From Hallerella sp964587155 (lineage in GTDB: Bacteria > Fibrobacterota > Fibrobacteria > Fibrobacterales > Fibrobacteraceae): a stretch of DNA of 64,000 nucleotides. The notes under the pieces were generated by a model that saw nothing but the letters and a program-made list of their open reading frames with translations, did not search any database and was not told the DNA's origin. This document shows positions 50,116 through 59,178 of the stretch, piece after piece (positions within the stretch are counted from its first letter, which is position 1; every line of letters starts with the position of its first letter). The DNA is taken from NCBI GenBank assembly GCA_964587155.1, contig CAZPKF010000016.1, positions 1-64,000 on the forward strand, given 5' to 3'. The translations under genes were made by a program, and so were the position numbers.

Positions 50116-51355
50116 GGCGAATGGCCCCCACCGGATCGAGCTTCGAAGCCTTCCATGCCGGAAGGAGGGTCGAAAGCGTACAAAGAAGAATGCCCACGAC
50201 AAATACGACGACAATGTCTAAAGGTTCGATGAGCACGGGAAAATAAGGGAGCACGTAAACGTCGCCGGGGAGGGTCACAAAATGATACTTCTGCTGCAAT
50301 CCGCAAAGGACAAGCCCGGCAGTACCTCCGAGAAGCGTGCCGCCAACGCCGATGAAAGAGCCCATAAGCATAAACACCCGCATGACGGAGGCTTTTGAAA
50401 ATCCCATGCTGCGAAGAATGCCGATTTCCTTCGTCTTGTCCGTCACCACCATGATAAGGGAACTGACTATGTTGAACGCCGCCACCAAGATGATAAGACA
50501 AATAATCGCCGCAACGATGAACTTTTCATAATTCATCCATTTGAGAAGCGTGATGTTCTTCGTTTTCCAGTCGATGAAATAATACGGATAACCGATGACG
50601 TCACCAGCACGCGTCACGCTTTCTTCCGCTTTCCACTGGTCTTTGACGCGGAACTGGATTCCAGAAACGGCGTTCCCAATACCCAACAATTTTTGAGCTT
50701 CCGGGATGCCAATGTAAGCGATATTTCCATCGTATTCGTACATGCCCGTTTCAAAAATGCCGGAAACGACACAAGAAAGGATCTTTGGACCGCCCGAAGA
50801 AAGGGCCGCTTCCGTACTCTGAAACGTCTGGATGATGACCTTGTCTCCGACCAAAACCCTCAAGCGGTTTGCTAACGACACACCCAGAATCACAGCCGGT
50901 CTCAACTCTCCCATCGCATCGGGCAAGCTGTCGAGAGCGTATTCCCCGCTGACGATGTGTTCCGAAAGATTCACCACTTTAGCGGACCTTTCCGTGTCTA
51001 TCCCGTAAAGCACGATGCCGTCGTTCACTTTCTTCGAACTGATGCCCACCTTGTAAATGATGAATGGAGCCGAAGCGACAATTTCCGAGTCGACCTCCAT
51101 CACCTTCGCCGCCAGAGAATCGTAATTTTCCACGGGATCGTTCCGGTACGCATACATTTCAAAGTGTGCGTCCTTGCCTATCATCTGGGCTGTCACCTCT
51201 TCTTCAAAACCGTTGACGGCAGAAAGGGCGACCACCATGGCGAAAGTCCCAATGCTCACGCCAAGCATGCTGAAAATGCCTATCAGCGAGACAAACAGAC
51301 TTTTGCGCTGAGCCCCGAGATAACGCCAAGCGATGAGCCATTCTAAACGATTCAT
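50108..51355 (-). CDS. lolC: lipoprotein-releasing system permease (LolC/LolE family)
   Basis: A 415-residue FtsX-superfamily permease. One N-terminal helix (about 25-47, LIGIFSMLGVSIGTFAMVVAL), a large periplasmic MacB-like domain (50-265), then three helices near 280-305, 325-355 and 370-395. The N-terminal RYLGAQRKSLFVSLIG and the segment EIGILRSMGFSKASVMRVF are diagnostic of LolC/E. Only one permease gene is present, so a homodimeric (LolF-like) complex is likely. It lies 55 nt downstream of lysS. Confidence 0.9.
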   Translation of the reverse strand: MNRLEWLIAWRYLGAQRKSLFVSLIGIFSMLGVSIGTFAMVVALSAVNGFEEEVTAQMIGKDAHFEMYAYRNDPVENYDSLAAKVMEVDSEIVASAPFIIYKVGISSKKVNDGIVLYGIDTERSAKVVNLSEHIVSGEYALDSLPDAMGELRPAVILGVSLANRLRVLVGDKVIIQTFQSTEAALSSGGPKILSCVVSGIFETGMYEYDGNIAYIGIPEAQKLLGIGNAVSGIQFRVKDQWKAEESVTRAGDVIGYPYYFIDWKTKNITLLKWMNYEKFIVAAIICLIILVAAFNIVSSLIMVVTDKTKEIGILRSMGFSKASVMRVFMLMGSFIGVGGTLLGGTAGLVLCGLQQKYHFVTLPGDVYVLPYFPVLIEPLDIVVVFVVGILLCTLSTLLPAWKASKLDPVGAIRHE

Positions 51356-51410
51356 GAAAACTCCCGATATAAAAACGCCAGCAGTTTCAAAAAGACGCTT
51401 TTTAAAGACT

Positions 51411-52910
51411 TCAAGTTTCCGGTTTCATCAACGGGAACAGGATGACATCGCGAATCGTCTGCTGATTGGTGAGAAGCATGATCATTCTGTCGATGCCAAA
51501 GCCTACGCCACCTGTCGGCGGAAGTCCGGACTTCACGGCATCCAGGAAGTTTTCATCCATCGGATGCGTCTCACCCTCTCCTCCGCGGCCACGGCGAACC
51601 TGATCTTCCAACAATTCGCGCTGGCGAACCGGATCGTTCAATTCCGTATAAGCGTTGCCCAGTTCCCAGCCGTTCGCATAAGGTTCGAACTGTTCAATCA
51701 AATCGGGATCTTCGCGATGAGCCTTGCAAAGCGGCGTACTTTCCTTCGGCATGTCCTTGATGAACACCGGCTGGACAAGCTTCTTTTCAACGGTCAATTC
51801 GAACAGCTCTAGAATGCCGCGACCGCGGAGCCATTCCCCGTCCATCGAAGCACCGAGCCGTTTGAGCTCCGCCTTGATATCTTCATCCGACATGGACTTG
51901 ATGTCGTAACCCGCGTAAAGCTTCAGTGCTTCGTACATCGAAAGCCGGGGCCAAGGAGCCTTGAAGTCGATTTCCGTTCCCTGGTAATTCACCTTCGTGG
52001 AACCGTTCGCGGCGATGGCGGCGCGTTCGTAAATGTTTTCAAAATGGACCATCATGTCGTTGTAATCCGCATAGGCTTCGTAAAATTCGAGCCCCGTATA
52101 TTCCGGGCTGTGCGTCCGGTCCATGCCCTCATTGCGGAAGTTCTTGCTGAATTCAAAAACGCGTTCCATGCCGCCGACAATGCAACGCTTTAAATAAAGC
52201 TCCGGGGCAATGCGAAGGTAAAGCGTCATATCCGCCGCATTGTGATGCGTGGTAAACGGCCGTGCATTTGCCCCGCCGTAAATCGGCTGCAAAGTCGGGG
52301 TTTCCACTTCGATAAATTTGTTTTCTAGAAGATATTCCCGAATCGATTGGAGAATGCGGCTGCGCTTGATGAAGACATCCCGGACGTCATCGTTCAAAGC
52401 CATGTCGATATAACGTTCCCGATAACGCGTGTCGACATCCTTAAATTCGTTAAAAATCTTTTTGTTGCCGTTTTCATCGACGATTTCCTTGGGAACGGGA
52501 ATCGGGCGGACCGCCTTGGAAAGCATCGTAATCTTGTCCGCCTTGACAGAATATTCTCCCGTTTTGGTTTCCATCATGGAGCCTTCCACGCCGATGAAAT
52601 CGCCGAAGTCAATCATCTTGACGACTTCGTAATTCTGTTCGCCCAAAAGATCCTTGGCGCAAACGACCTGGAGACGTCCGTACCGGTCTTTCAAGTGCAT
52701 AAAGCACAGCTTTCCCTTGCGGTTATAGCGGACAACGCGCCCCGCAAAAGAGATTTTCGCCTCTGACTGAAGAAGTTCATCTTTCTGCGCGCGGAGCGCT
52801 TCGGACGTATGGGTGCGATTGAATTTGTGCGGATAGGGATTGATTCCCATTTCCTGGAACTTCGCTAATTTGTCTAAACGCGCTTTGGCCTGATCATTCA
52901 TTTCTTGCAT
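51411..52910 (-). CDS. lysS: lysyl-tRNA synthetase (class II)
   Basis: A 499-residue class IIb synthetase. The OB-fold anticodon-binding domain (about 60-150) comes first, then class II motif 1 (FIEVETPTLQPIYGGANARPF), motif 2 (FEFSKNFRNEGMDRTHSPEYTGLEFY) and motif 3 (GVGFGIDRMIMLLTNQQTIRDVILFP). The ATG at 52910 has AGGA 7 nt upstream; a second ATG three codons later is less well placed. It begins the run lysS-lolC-lolD-clpC-bioB on the minus strand. Confidence 0.96.
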   Translation of the reverse strand: MQEMNDQAKARLDKLAKFQEMGINPYPHKFNRTHTSEALRAQKDELLQSEAKISFAGRVVRYNRKGKLCFMHLKDRYGRLQVVCAKDLLGEQNYEVVKMIDFGDFIGVEGSMMETKTGEYSVKADKITMLSKAVRPIPVPKEIVDENGNKKIFNEFKDVDTRYRERYIDMALNDDVRDVFIKRSRILQSIREYLLENKFIEVETPTLQPIYGGANARPFTTHHNAADMTLYLRIAPELYLKRCIVGGMERVFEFSKNFRNEGMDRTHSPEYTGLEFYEAYADYNDMMVHFENIYERAAIAANGSTKVNYQGTEIDFKAPWPRLSMYEALKLYAGYDIKSMSDEDIKAELKRLGASMDGEWLRGRGILELFELTVEKKLVQPVFIKDMPKESTPLCKAHREDPDLIEQFEPYANGWELGNAYTELNDPVRQRELLEDQVRRGRGGEGETHPMDENFLDAVKSGLPPTGGVGFGIDRMIMLLTNQQTIRDVILFPLMKPET

Positions 52911-52937
52911 GGTTGAATCCTTTGAAATTTTTCAGAC

Positions 52938-52945
52938 CAAAAATA
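52938..52945 (-). promoter_or_regulatory. candidate -7 box TATTTTTG of lysS
   Basis: A perfect minus-strand TAnnTTTG match, 27 nt before the lysS ATG, leaving room for the AAAGGA ribosome site. Confidence 0.4.
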
Positions 52946-53019
52946 AAAATTCCTTCGCAAAAAATCAAAACGGCAGAGATTCCATCCCCTTTGTACAGTG
53001 AAATTTCAGCAATTTCGGT

Positions 53020-53436
53020 TCAGATGGCGTGATTGTCCAAATACGATTGCAAAATATGCTGGGCGGCAAGCCTGTCGACAATTCCCTTGTCTTCCCGTTT
53101 TTTCTTCTTTTTCAAATAACTGGTTTCTTCGAGCGCGGCGACAGACGTATAAGCCTCGTCTTCGATTTCGACGGGAATCCCCGGAAAGAATTTCGAAAGG
53201 TCTTTGACAAATTCTTCAACGACGAGATTTTTCCCATCGCGCCGCCCATCTGGCCGATAAGGCATCCCTACGACAAAAGTTCCGATTTTGTTTTCCTTGA
53301 CTAATTCTGCAAGGCGCGGCATTAAATCCGTCTTTTTACGGTCTATCGTTTCACGGGCAAACGCCCATTTGAGTTCAGAATCGGCAAATGCGATTCCCAC
53401 CCGATGTTCTCCATAATCGATACCGAGATAATTCAT
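53020..53436 (-). CDS. ruvX: putative pre-16S rRNA nuclease RuvX/YqgF
   Basis: A 138-residue RNase H-like protein: N-terminal YLGIDYGEHRVGIAFAD with the catalytic aspartate, VVGMPYRPDGRR, then the acidic EIEDEAYTSVAALE, and the C-terminal KGIVDRLAAQHILQSYLD. The family completes 16S rRNA 5'-end processing and resembles Holliday-junction resolvases. The full usual length is present. A TATATTTG box lies 4 nt before the ATG with no Shine-Dalgarno sequence. Confidence 0.93.
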   Translation of the reverse strand: MNYLGIDYGEHRVGIAFADSELKWAFARETIDRKKTDLMPRLAELVKENKIGTFVVGMPYRPDGRRDGKNLVVEEFVKDLSKFFPGIPVEIEDEAYTSVAALEETSYLKKKKKREDKGIVDRLAAQHILQSYLDNHAI

Positions 53437-53440
53437 GCGG

Positions 53441-53448
53441 CAAATATA
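53441..53448 (-). promoter_or_regulatory. candidate -7 box TATATTTG of ruvX, 4 nt before the start
   Basis: A perfect match to TAnnTTTG on the minus strand, followed by CCGC and the ATG. Same spacing as uvrA. Confidence 0.5.
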
Positions 53449-53515
53449 ATTTTCAAACGTGAGGAAAACGAGAATTTTCTAGTCAAATTCTGTTCCAACG
53501 ATTCAATAAAGACGG

Positions 53516-54154
53516 TCAAAATTCAAACAGCGAATCGGGAACCTTGTCCGATTTCCGCATCCGGAAAATCTCCGTTGTCACGACCGTTTCGCTTTCGCCG
53601 ACTGTCACCGACGATTCCATTTTCTTGATTCCACCCATCGCATCATAAGAGAACGTGATCAGAGAATTTACCCCCTCTTTCGCCGTTTCAATCTTCTCAA
53701 TGCGTTTTCGCTTGTGGTTGTAATACAGAGTCCCGGTACTCCCCTTGATAGTGTAAATATCGCCCGAAAAAAGTTTTGGAGCATCCCATTCACCAGAATC
53801 GAGCGGGTTGACGTTGGCAAGGGAAAAAGCCTCCAACGCCTCGCCGTTGTAATCTACGATTTGGAATTTATTCGTCTTCAAATCGACTATCTTCATTTTG
53901 CCGCCGTTCACAACGCTCCGTTGACTTAGGAAACTGCTCTTGATTTCGGTATAACTTTTGCCAACCCCTTTGCTCGCCATGTAAATTTCCGTTTGCTGGA
54001 AAACTCCAGCCGCCTTGACGGATATCCGAATGTCCATTTCAAGGAAATCCCGTGGAATGGCGCATTCGCCAAGGGCCTCGCGCACCTGAGAAAGGCTGAG
54101 CGAAAAAGAAGGCACCACGAAAGCAACAAAAAGAAGAATCGTCAATTTTTTCAT
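53516..54154 (-). CDS. periplasmic LolA-like outer-membrane lipoprotein carrier
   Basis: A 212-residue exported protein with signal peptide MKKLTILLFVAFVVPSFS. The mature protein consists of alternating strands ending FSYDAMGGIKKMESSVTVGESETVVTTEIF, as in the LolA/LolB half-barrel of the outer-membrane lipoprotein-sorting family. LolA hands lipoproteins released by LolCD to the outer membrane, and lolC/lolD lie nearby in the same direction. The relation to true LolA is judged from fold pattern and length, so another member of the same superfamily is possible. AAGGA precedes the ATG. Confidence 0.65.
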   Translation of the reverse strand: MKKLTILLFVAFVVPSFSLSLSQVREALGECAIPRDFLEMDIRISVKAAGVFQQTEIYMASKGVGKSYTEIKSSFLSQRSVVNGGKMKIVDLKTNKFQIVDYNGEALEAFSLANVNPLDSGEWDAPKLFSGDIYTIKGSTGTLYYNHKRKRIEKIETAKEGVNSLITFSYDAMGGIKKMESSVTVGESETVVTTEIFRMRKSDKVPDSLFEF

Positions 54155-54226
54155 GCCGATATCCTTAAACAGATTCGCTTTAATCCCTTACGCATGCGTG
54201 ATTTGATGCAATAGAAACGGTTTATT

Positions 54227-54513
54227 TCAATCCTTTAGGCAGCGGACAAGCGCGTATTGATCATTTGTTTTATCTGTAGAGATTCTACGTTATGAATAAC
54301 CTCATTATAAGACCAAAAGTTGTCATATTGGGTGGAGGTCCAATAAGTGGCACTGTAACCGTACAAGCGTAGTCCTATTGAATTGAATTTGCAGTCATCG
54401 GTGCCAAAGTCCGGAGACAACCGTTTCAAATGCTCTCCACCGCCTATATTATCCACCAATAAAAGCCATTCGTCCATGGAGGGAACATGCCATTCAACAG
54501 GGCAAAGCGTATC
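54227..54513 (-). pseudogene. degraded FISUMP-domain (Fibrobacter succinogenes major paralogous domain) gene remnant
   Basis: The minus-strand frame reads DTLCPVEWHVPSMDEWLLLVDNIGGGEHLK..., which matches the FISUMP pattern CPxGWHxPSxxEW...VGG...LK, and later SATYWTSTQYD (WSsTeyd). Directly upstream, in frame, is a TAG stop and there is no start codon. Near the 3' end the frame drifts to INTRLSAA, but the neighbouring frame gives DQYALVRCLKD followed by a stop, the normal FISUMP ending (SVRC-KD). So there is one frameshift, one premature stop and a lost 5' end. FISUMP proteins are usually secreted or surface-associated in Fibrobacter. Confidence 0.8.
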
Positions 54514-55032
54514 CTACCGATCTTGATCCAATCTTTTCAAAACGGAATTCTCAAATAAGGAAAATAATTGGTAAAAATGTAGAAATGCTTTCATTTTTTA
54601 ACCCGACATCCTTTTTCCTTTTCCATGTTCAAAATAGTTCCAGTCACCATGACATTCGCTACTTTCACACGCAGGCTCGCCCAAAGCAGAAAATAATTCC
54701 GAACGAAGATCTCCAAGCTTCACACTCCGCATTCCGAATTCCGCATTATTCAAAACGAACAGCCCAAATTGCACAAAAAAGGCTCGCCGTTTGGGACAAG
54801 CTTTCATTCCGCGAAAACGGCTTGTCTGCACCGTCAAAAGCGTGCAAACATCCCCACTCGCCGAAAAGCTTTCCGTGCAAAACCCCATCAAAAGGAGTTC
54901 TTATTCCTAATTCCAACCAAACTTCGCCAAAAATTCTGCCATTCCCCGCAAAAGCTCCAATAAGGCAGCGCAGTCCAGTGAAATCTGCGAAATGTTATGT
55001 CATGGATTTTATCGGAGCGCAGCCCCCTAAGC
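54514..55032. other. intergenic stretch without a supported gene
   Basis: About 520 nt between the FISUMP remnant and the tRNA terminator. Frames of 97 codons (minus, 54598-54891) and 171 codons (plus, 54585-55100) exist, but they have low-complexity, cysteine- or lysine-rich composition, no family resemblance and no ribosome sites, and the plus-strand frame runs into the tRNA. The repeat at 54721-54750 lies here. It may be decayed 5' sequence of the FISUMP gene. Confidence 0.5.
54721..54750 (-). repeat. dispersed GGAATT-type repeat tract
   Basis: Minus strand ATAATGCGGAATTCGGAATG followed by CGGAGTGTG. It matches 37340-37375 except for one missing unit. Both copies are non-coding. Confidence 0.4.
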
Positions 55033-55053
55033 AAAAACCTCCCGAAAGGGAGG
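55033..55053 (-). terminator. rho-independent terminator of tRNA-Glu
   Basis: Minus strand: CCTCCC-TTTC-GGGAGG stem followed by TTTTT. It begins 10 nt past the tRNA 3' end. Confidence 0.8.
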
Positions 55054-55062
55054 CTCTTGGTA

Positions 55063-55135
55063 TAGCATGTAAGGGACTCGAACCCTTGTTACCGGCGTGA
55101 GAGGCCAGCGTCCTAGACCGCTAGACGAACATGCC
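55063..55135 (-). tRNA. tRNA-Glu (anticodon CUC)
   Basis: A 73-nt cloverleaf on the minus strand. The acceptor stem GGCATGT/ACATGCT has one G-U at 1:72. D arm TCGTCTAGCGG...AGGAC; anticodon stem CTGGC/GCCGG with loop CTCTCAC gives anticodon CTC (codon GAG). The T arm is AAGGG-TTCGAGT-CCCTT, and the discriminator is A. The body closely resembles E. coli tRNA-Glu. CCA is not encoded (TACC follows), so it must be added enzymatically. A terminator follows. Confidence 0.92.
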
Positions 55136-55237
55136 AAAATTCAAATTAAATATAGTAATATTTTGTACAAAAATAGGAAATTCAATCCGGGGATTTTTCA
55201 AGTGCGCCAAAGTTTTAAAGCCGCCGTTTTCAATTGA

Positions 55238-55266
55238 TAAAAAAACACTCTCCAAAAAGAGAGTGT
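55238..55266 (-). terminator. rho-independent terminator after the PpiD-like gene
   Basis: Minus strand ACACTCTC-TTTTTG-GAGAGTGT (8-bp stem) followed by a run of T. It starts 22 nt after the stop of the foldase gene. Confidence 0.85.
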
Positions 55267-55288
55267 CTTGCAATCGCTGATGCAAATC

Positions 55289-57256
55289 TTATTCGCGGTA
55301 GTAAAGGTCCATGTTGCTTTCGACATTGGCCGCTTTTTGCAACGCTTCAAGGTAAACATTGGCAGAACGCATATTGGCCAGATTCCAAGCGTTTGCCAAA
55401 TCCCCGATGACTGCATTTTTTGCCGCAGAAGAATCGGGAAGAGTGCGATTCAAAATTTTTACCATCGCAGCCCCTTCTGCCGTGGAAATGGGTTCACCCC
55501 ATTCGCCCACTTTTTGCTTGGACAAAATGCGCGCCAGCTGAGAATTTGCAAAACCGATTCCCGGCACATAACCATCCAGCGATGTCGTCACCTTTTCAAC
55601 CTTGACTTTTTCCACACTCGAATCCACCGGAGCGTTTCCTGTTGAATCCATTGCAAGAACGACGGACTTCACCTTGGCTTCCACAGAATTCAAATAATGC
55701 ACGGCGGCATCCTTGGATTCTTGCGCCAAAAGCGTATTCTTAATTTGTTCGTAATACGGAGAGAGGCTGCGGGCCCCCGCTTTCAAGCTATCGATTCGCG
55801 TTACGATGACAACATAATCGCTGTTCTTGAGAACTCCAGAAACCATTCCTTCAGCCAAATCCGGACGATCCGAGTTGACAAATGCATAGGCGGACAGCCC
55901 ACCGATAAAGCCAAGTTCAGAAATTTCATCCTGCCGGCCCATCCAACCGGTTTGACGCACTGGAATTTTGCGCGCAGACGCAACATCGGCAAAGGAAGAA
56001 TCCCCGTTTTCCACAGCGGACTTGACGGCAAGGAGTAAGTGCTCTAGGCTGTCGACCGTCTCCGGAGAGGCTGAGACTTCAAAGAAAATGTGGGCAATTT
56101 TCGCTTTTTCCGTTCCTGCGGAATCCGTCATTTTTCCAAGATTCTGTACAATGTGGAAACCGTTCAAAGCACGAACCGGTTCGGAGATGGCTCCAGAATC
56201 CAAAGCAAACGCAACGTCTTCCAAAGCCTTCGGCAATGCACCACGAGCGATGTATTCCCCATTGTTCATCACACCGCCGTTTGCAGATGTTTGCGCGTCT
56301 TCACTGGAAACCTTTGCCATTTCGGCAAAATTCGTCATCGACGAAGAATCCTTGACTTGATAGTAAACCGTCATTGCGTAAGAAAGGATGCTGTCTTCAT
56401 CGGCTTTCGTCGGAAGCACGGGAAGATAAGCGTAAGCGAGACGGACTTCATCCTTTTCAACAAAGAAGCTGTCTGGGTGGGCTTTGAAATACGCATTAAT
56501 TTTCAAGCTGTCCACCGATGCCGGATCCACCTTGAAATCATCAATAGAAACATGGGCGACTTCCAATTCATTGGAAATCAAATTGTTGTTCATCGACCAT
56601 TGGGATTCAAGCGACGTCGGATGGGAGTTCGCCGTCACCAAGAGCTGCCACTGCCGGGCCGGAATGATTCGATGTTGCATTTCACGTTCATAATCGTCGG
56701 AAATCCATTCATAGGCTTGTGGAGTTTCCAGCCATTTTTCATAAGCTTCTATCCGGGCATCGGCAGAAAGCGTGGAATCCAACATAAACGGAGGGATCGC
56801 AGAAAAAAGGGCTTGCATCGCCTGAGCCGCTTCCTGTTCATTTGCCGCCGTCGCATAAATCGCCTGTTGCCGCTGATAAGCGACAGTGTTCACGATTTGC
56901 AAGACTTCGTCCGGATTCGCTTTCAGATAAGCTTTCATTTCAGCGACAGATGCGTAAACGCCGTTCGCATCAAACTGTTCCTGAAGGATGGCTTCGCGGA
57001 CAAACCCTTGAAACACCTGTTCGCGCAATTGAGCGCGGGCTTCGTCACCGACATTCTGTCCGCGGAAATTCATTTCCATCAAACGGTTAGTACGCTGGTG
57101 AAATTCCGCATAAGAAATTTCTTCGCCATTCACACGGCCAATCGGATACTGGTGAGATTGTTCCGGTGTGCGGTCCATGGCCAAAAGCCCCAAGGCAATG
57201 CCCACGGCAAAGATGGCAATGACCCATTTCGCGTTTTCGTTAATCCAAGTCAACAT
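55289..57256 (-). CDS. ppiD: membrane-anchored periplasmic peptidyl-prolyl isomerase (PpiD/SurA type)
   Basis: A 655-residue foldase. A short cytoplasmic start and one transmembrane helix (about 10-28, WVIAIFAVGIALGLLAM) are followed by a SurA-N-like chaperone region (PIGRVNGEEISYAEFHQRTNRLM). One parvulin domain lies near 275-395, ending PVRALNGFHIVQNL, and a second parvulin-like repeat follows (KIAHIFFEV ... GFIGGLSAYAF). This is the PpiD layout. It would assist folding of outer-membrane and secreted proteins, relevant here because of the many barrel proteins and T9SS cargo. The start at 57256 is chosen from the helix position; an upstream in-frame extension runs into the promoter box. Confidence 0.88.
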   Translation of the reverse strand: MLTWINENAKWVIAIFAVGIALGLLAMDRTPEQSHQYPIGRVNGEEISYAEFHQRTNRLMEMNFRGQNVGDEARAQLREQVFQGFVREAILQEQFDANGVYASVAEMKAYLKANPDEVLQIVNTVAYQRQQAIYATAANEQEAAQAMQALFSAIPPFMLDSTLSADARIEAYEKWLETPQAYEWISDDYEREMQHRIIPARQWQLLVTANSHPTSLESQWSMNNNLISNELEVAHVSIDDFKVDPASVDSLKINAYFKAHPDSFFVEKDEVRLAYAYLPVLPTKADEDSILSYAMTVYYQVKDSSSMTNFAEMAKVSSEDAQTSANGGVMNNGEYIARGALPKALEDVAFALDSGAISEPVRALNGFHIVQNLGKMTDSAGTEKAKIAHIFFEVSASPETVDSLEHLLLAVKSAVENGDSSFADVASARKIPVRQTGWMGRQDEISELGFIGGLSAYAFVNSDRPDLAEGMVSGVLKNSDYVVIVTRIDSLKAGARSLSPYYEQIKNTLLAQESKDAAVHYLNSVEAKVKSVVLAMDSTGNAPVDSSVEKVKVEKVTTSLDGYVPGIGFANSQLARILSKQKVGEWGEPISTAEGAAMVKILNRTLPDSSAAKNAVIGDLANAWNLANMRSANVYLEALQKAANVESNMDLYYRE

Positions 57257-57281
57257 AAATGAAACTCCATTGATTTTCCGC

Positions 57282-57289
57282 CAAATGTA
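57282..57289 (-). promoter_or_regulatory. candidate -7 box TACATTTG of the PpiD-like gene
   Basis: A perfect minus-strand TAnnTTTG match, 25 nt before the ATG, with GGAG between box and start. Confidence 0.45.
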
Positions 57290-57393
57290 ACAAAAAAAAG
57301 CATCCTTTTCACAAAAGAAGACCAAAGCTAGCCGATTTTTCGGATTTTTTCTATTATGTGGAAGCCTTAGAATCTTTAACGACAGAGGCTATC

Positions 57394-58983
57394 GTGTACG
57401 ACATTCTGATTCTCGGTGCCGGAATTTCCGGCTTGAGTGCGGCCATCAAAGCGGCGGAACATGGGCATTCCGTTCTCATCCTTACCAAGGGAGCAAAACC
57501 GGATGGTTCATCCAATTACGCCCAAGGGGGAATCTGTTCTGTCACGGACCCCGCAGATTCTTTCCATTTACACGAAGAAGACACATGCGAAGCGGGCGCG
57601 GGACTTTGCAAAAAGAACGCCGTCAAAATTCTTGTAGAAAACGGGCCAAAAACCATCGCCCAGCTAGTCGAATGGGGCGTCCACTTTACCCCGGCAGAAT
57701 CCAATGATTCAAACATCCGCTTCGACCTCCACTTAGAAGGTGGCCACAGCCATCGGCGCATTCTTCACGCCGCCGATTTGACTGGCAAAGAAATCATGCG
57801 CGCTTTGTTGGCGAAGCTCCGCGAATTCAAGAACATCACCTTTTTGGAAAATGCCCTCGTCAAAGATTTGATTTTGAACAAAGAAAAGAACCGCGCGCTC
57901 GGGGCAAAAATCATCCATCAGGATTCCGGAAAGACTGAGGCCGTTTTCGCCAAAGCCACGTTGATGGCGACCGGAGGAGCGGGCCGTCTTTGGTTTCACA
58001 CAATCGACCCCCCGGACGCAAGCGGAGATGGAATCGCCATCGCCGCAAGAGCTGGTGCCGCTATCCAAGACGTGGAATTCATGCAATTCCATCCGACGTC
58101 CCTTTATGCGCCCTCTTTGAAAAAAGCCTTCCTCATTTCGGAAGCGGTCAGGGGCTTTGGCGGAATCCTCAAAAATTCCAAAGGCGAGGAATTTATGAAC
58201 GGAGTTCACCCTCTCCGCTCATTAGCGCCCCGGGACATAGTCGCAAGAGCCATCCACAGAGAAATGAAACGCACCGGCGAACCGTGCATGTATCTCGATG
58301 TCACCGCCCACAACCCCAAAGACACCAAAACGCATTTTCCGCATATTTACGCCAAATGTTTGTCTGTGGGTATCGACATGACCAAAGAATGGATTCCCGT
58401 TGTTCCCGCAGCCCATTACATGTGCGGCGGCGTACTCGTCGATACGTGGTCAAGAACTTCCATCGAAGGTTTTTACGCCTCGGGTGAAGTCGCCGCGACA
58501 GGTGTCCATGGAGCAAACCGCCTTGCATCGAATTCTCTTCTCGAAAGCGTCGTTTTCGCCTTGCGCGCAGTGGAAAATATGGAAAAGACGGGAATTTTCA
58601 AGAAGTCGTTCCGGAAGCCGAAAGTTCAATCGGAAACGGTTCGAATGACTGGCGGCGACCACTGGAAAAAACGCACCCTCGAAGCCAAAAAGATCATGTG
58701 GGAAAAATGCGGAATAGTCCGCTCGGTTGCCGGCTTGAGCGAAGGCTTGGAAAAGCTTAGAGCGTTCAACCGTGAAGTGGAAACCGAAATGAAAAAGAAG
58801 GGCGAAAAAACTGTTGCGCTTCTTGAATTCCGCAACGCGGTGGAAAGCAGCATCCTCATCGTCAAGAGCGCCATCGCACGGAAAGAATCCCGCGGCCTGC
58901 AATCGATTCTGGATTACCCGAAGACTTCACCCAAAGTTGTCCACCACAGCATCTATTTGAAGTATCCTCTCGAAGAAAATTGA
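57394..58983 (+). CDS. nadB: L-aspartate oxidase
   Basis: A 529-residue flavoenzyme that makes iminoaspartate, the first step of de novo NAD synthesis; in an anaerobe fumarate would replace oxygen as electron acceptor. The FAD-binding GAGISGLSAA (8-17), SSNYAQGGI, active-site segment EGGHSHRRILHAAD, DVEFMQFHPTSLY, and CGGVLVD...HGANRLASNSLLESVVF are all typical. The GTG at 57394 is chosen because AGAGG lies 5 nt upstream; a GTG at 57358 in frame would add 12 residues not expected in the family. No nadA or nadC is adjacent. Confidence 0.93.
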   Translation: MYDILILGAGISGLSAAIKAAEHGHSVLILTKGAKPDGSSNYAQGGICSVTDPADSFHLHEEDTCEAGAGLCKKNAVKILVENGPKTIAQLVEWGVHFTPAESNDSNIRFDLHLEGGHSHRRILHAADLTGKEIMRALLAKLREFKNITFLENALVKDLILNKEKNRALGAKIIHQDSGKTEAVFAKATLMATGGAGRLWFHTIDPPDASGDGIAIAARAGAAIQDVEFMQFHPTSLYAPSLKKAFLISEAVRGFGGILKNSKGEEFMNGVHPLRSLAPRDIVARAIHREMKRTGEPCMYLDVTAHNPKDTKTHFPHIYAKCLSVGIDMTKEWIPVVPAAHYMCGGVLVDTWSRTSIEGFYASGEVAATGVHGANRLASNSLLESVVFALRAVENMEKTGIFKKSFRKPKVQSETVRMTGGDHWKKRTLEAKKIMWEKCGIVRSVAGLSEGLEKLRAFNREVETEMKKKGEKTVALLEFRNAVESSILIVKSAIARKESRGLQSILDYPKTSPKVVHHSIYLKYPLEEN

Positions 58984-59178
58984 TCGAAGCGATTCCTTCT
59001 TCAATTGACTTTTGACGAACTTCCATTCGGCAAAAACGGCTCCACTTTTGCCGTTGATATGGTTCTCCGTTCACTTTTCGAATTTCACATCGACTTTTGC
59101 AGTCAAACACAAGACGCTTCCGAAATTTTCAGAAGCGCCTTGGTGTGTTGTCAGATGTGTAAGTTCAAAAAAGATTGT

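Noticed and set aside
54598..54891. A 97-codon minus-strand frame with a cysteine-rich end
   Set aside because: It includes the dispersed repeat, has no ribosome site and no recognisable family; likely chance in decayed DNA.
54585..55100. A 171-codon frame before the tRNA
   Set aside because: It runs into the tRNA-Glu gene and its terminator, is rich in K, S, P and has no homologue I recognise.
56090..57262. A 390-codon plus-strand frame opposite the PpiD-like gene
   Set aside because: Rich in R, H, I and F as expected from the reverse of a coding strand; the minus-strand gene has a clear domain layout, promoter box and terminator.
59114..59137. A terminator between nadB and the PL11 gene
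   Set aside because: CGCTTC/GAAGCG can pair, but neither strand has a following T run; only a weak hairpin can be claimed.
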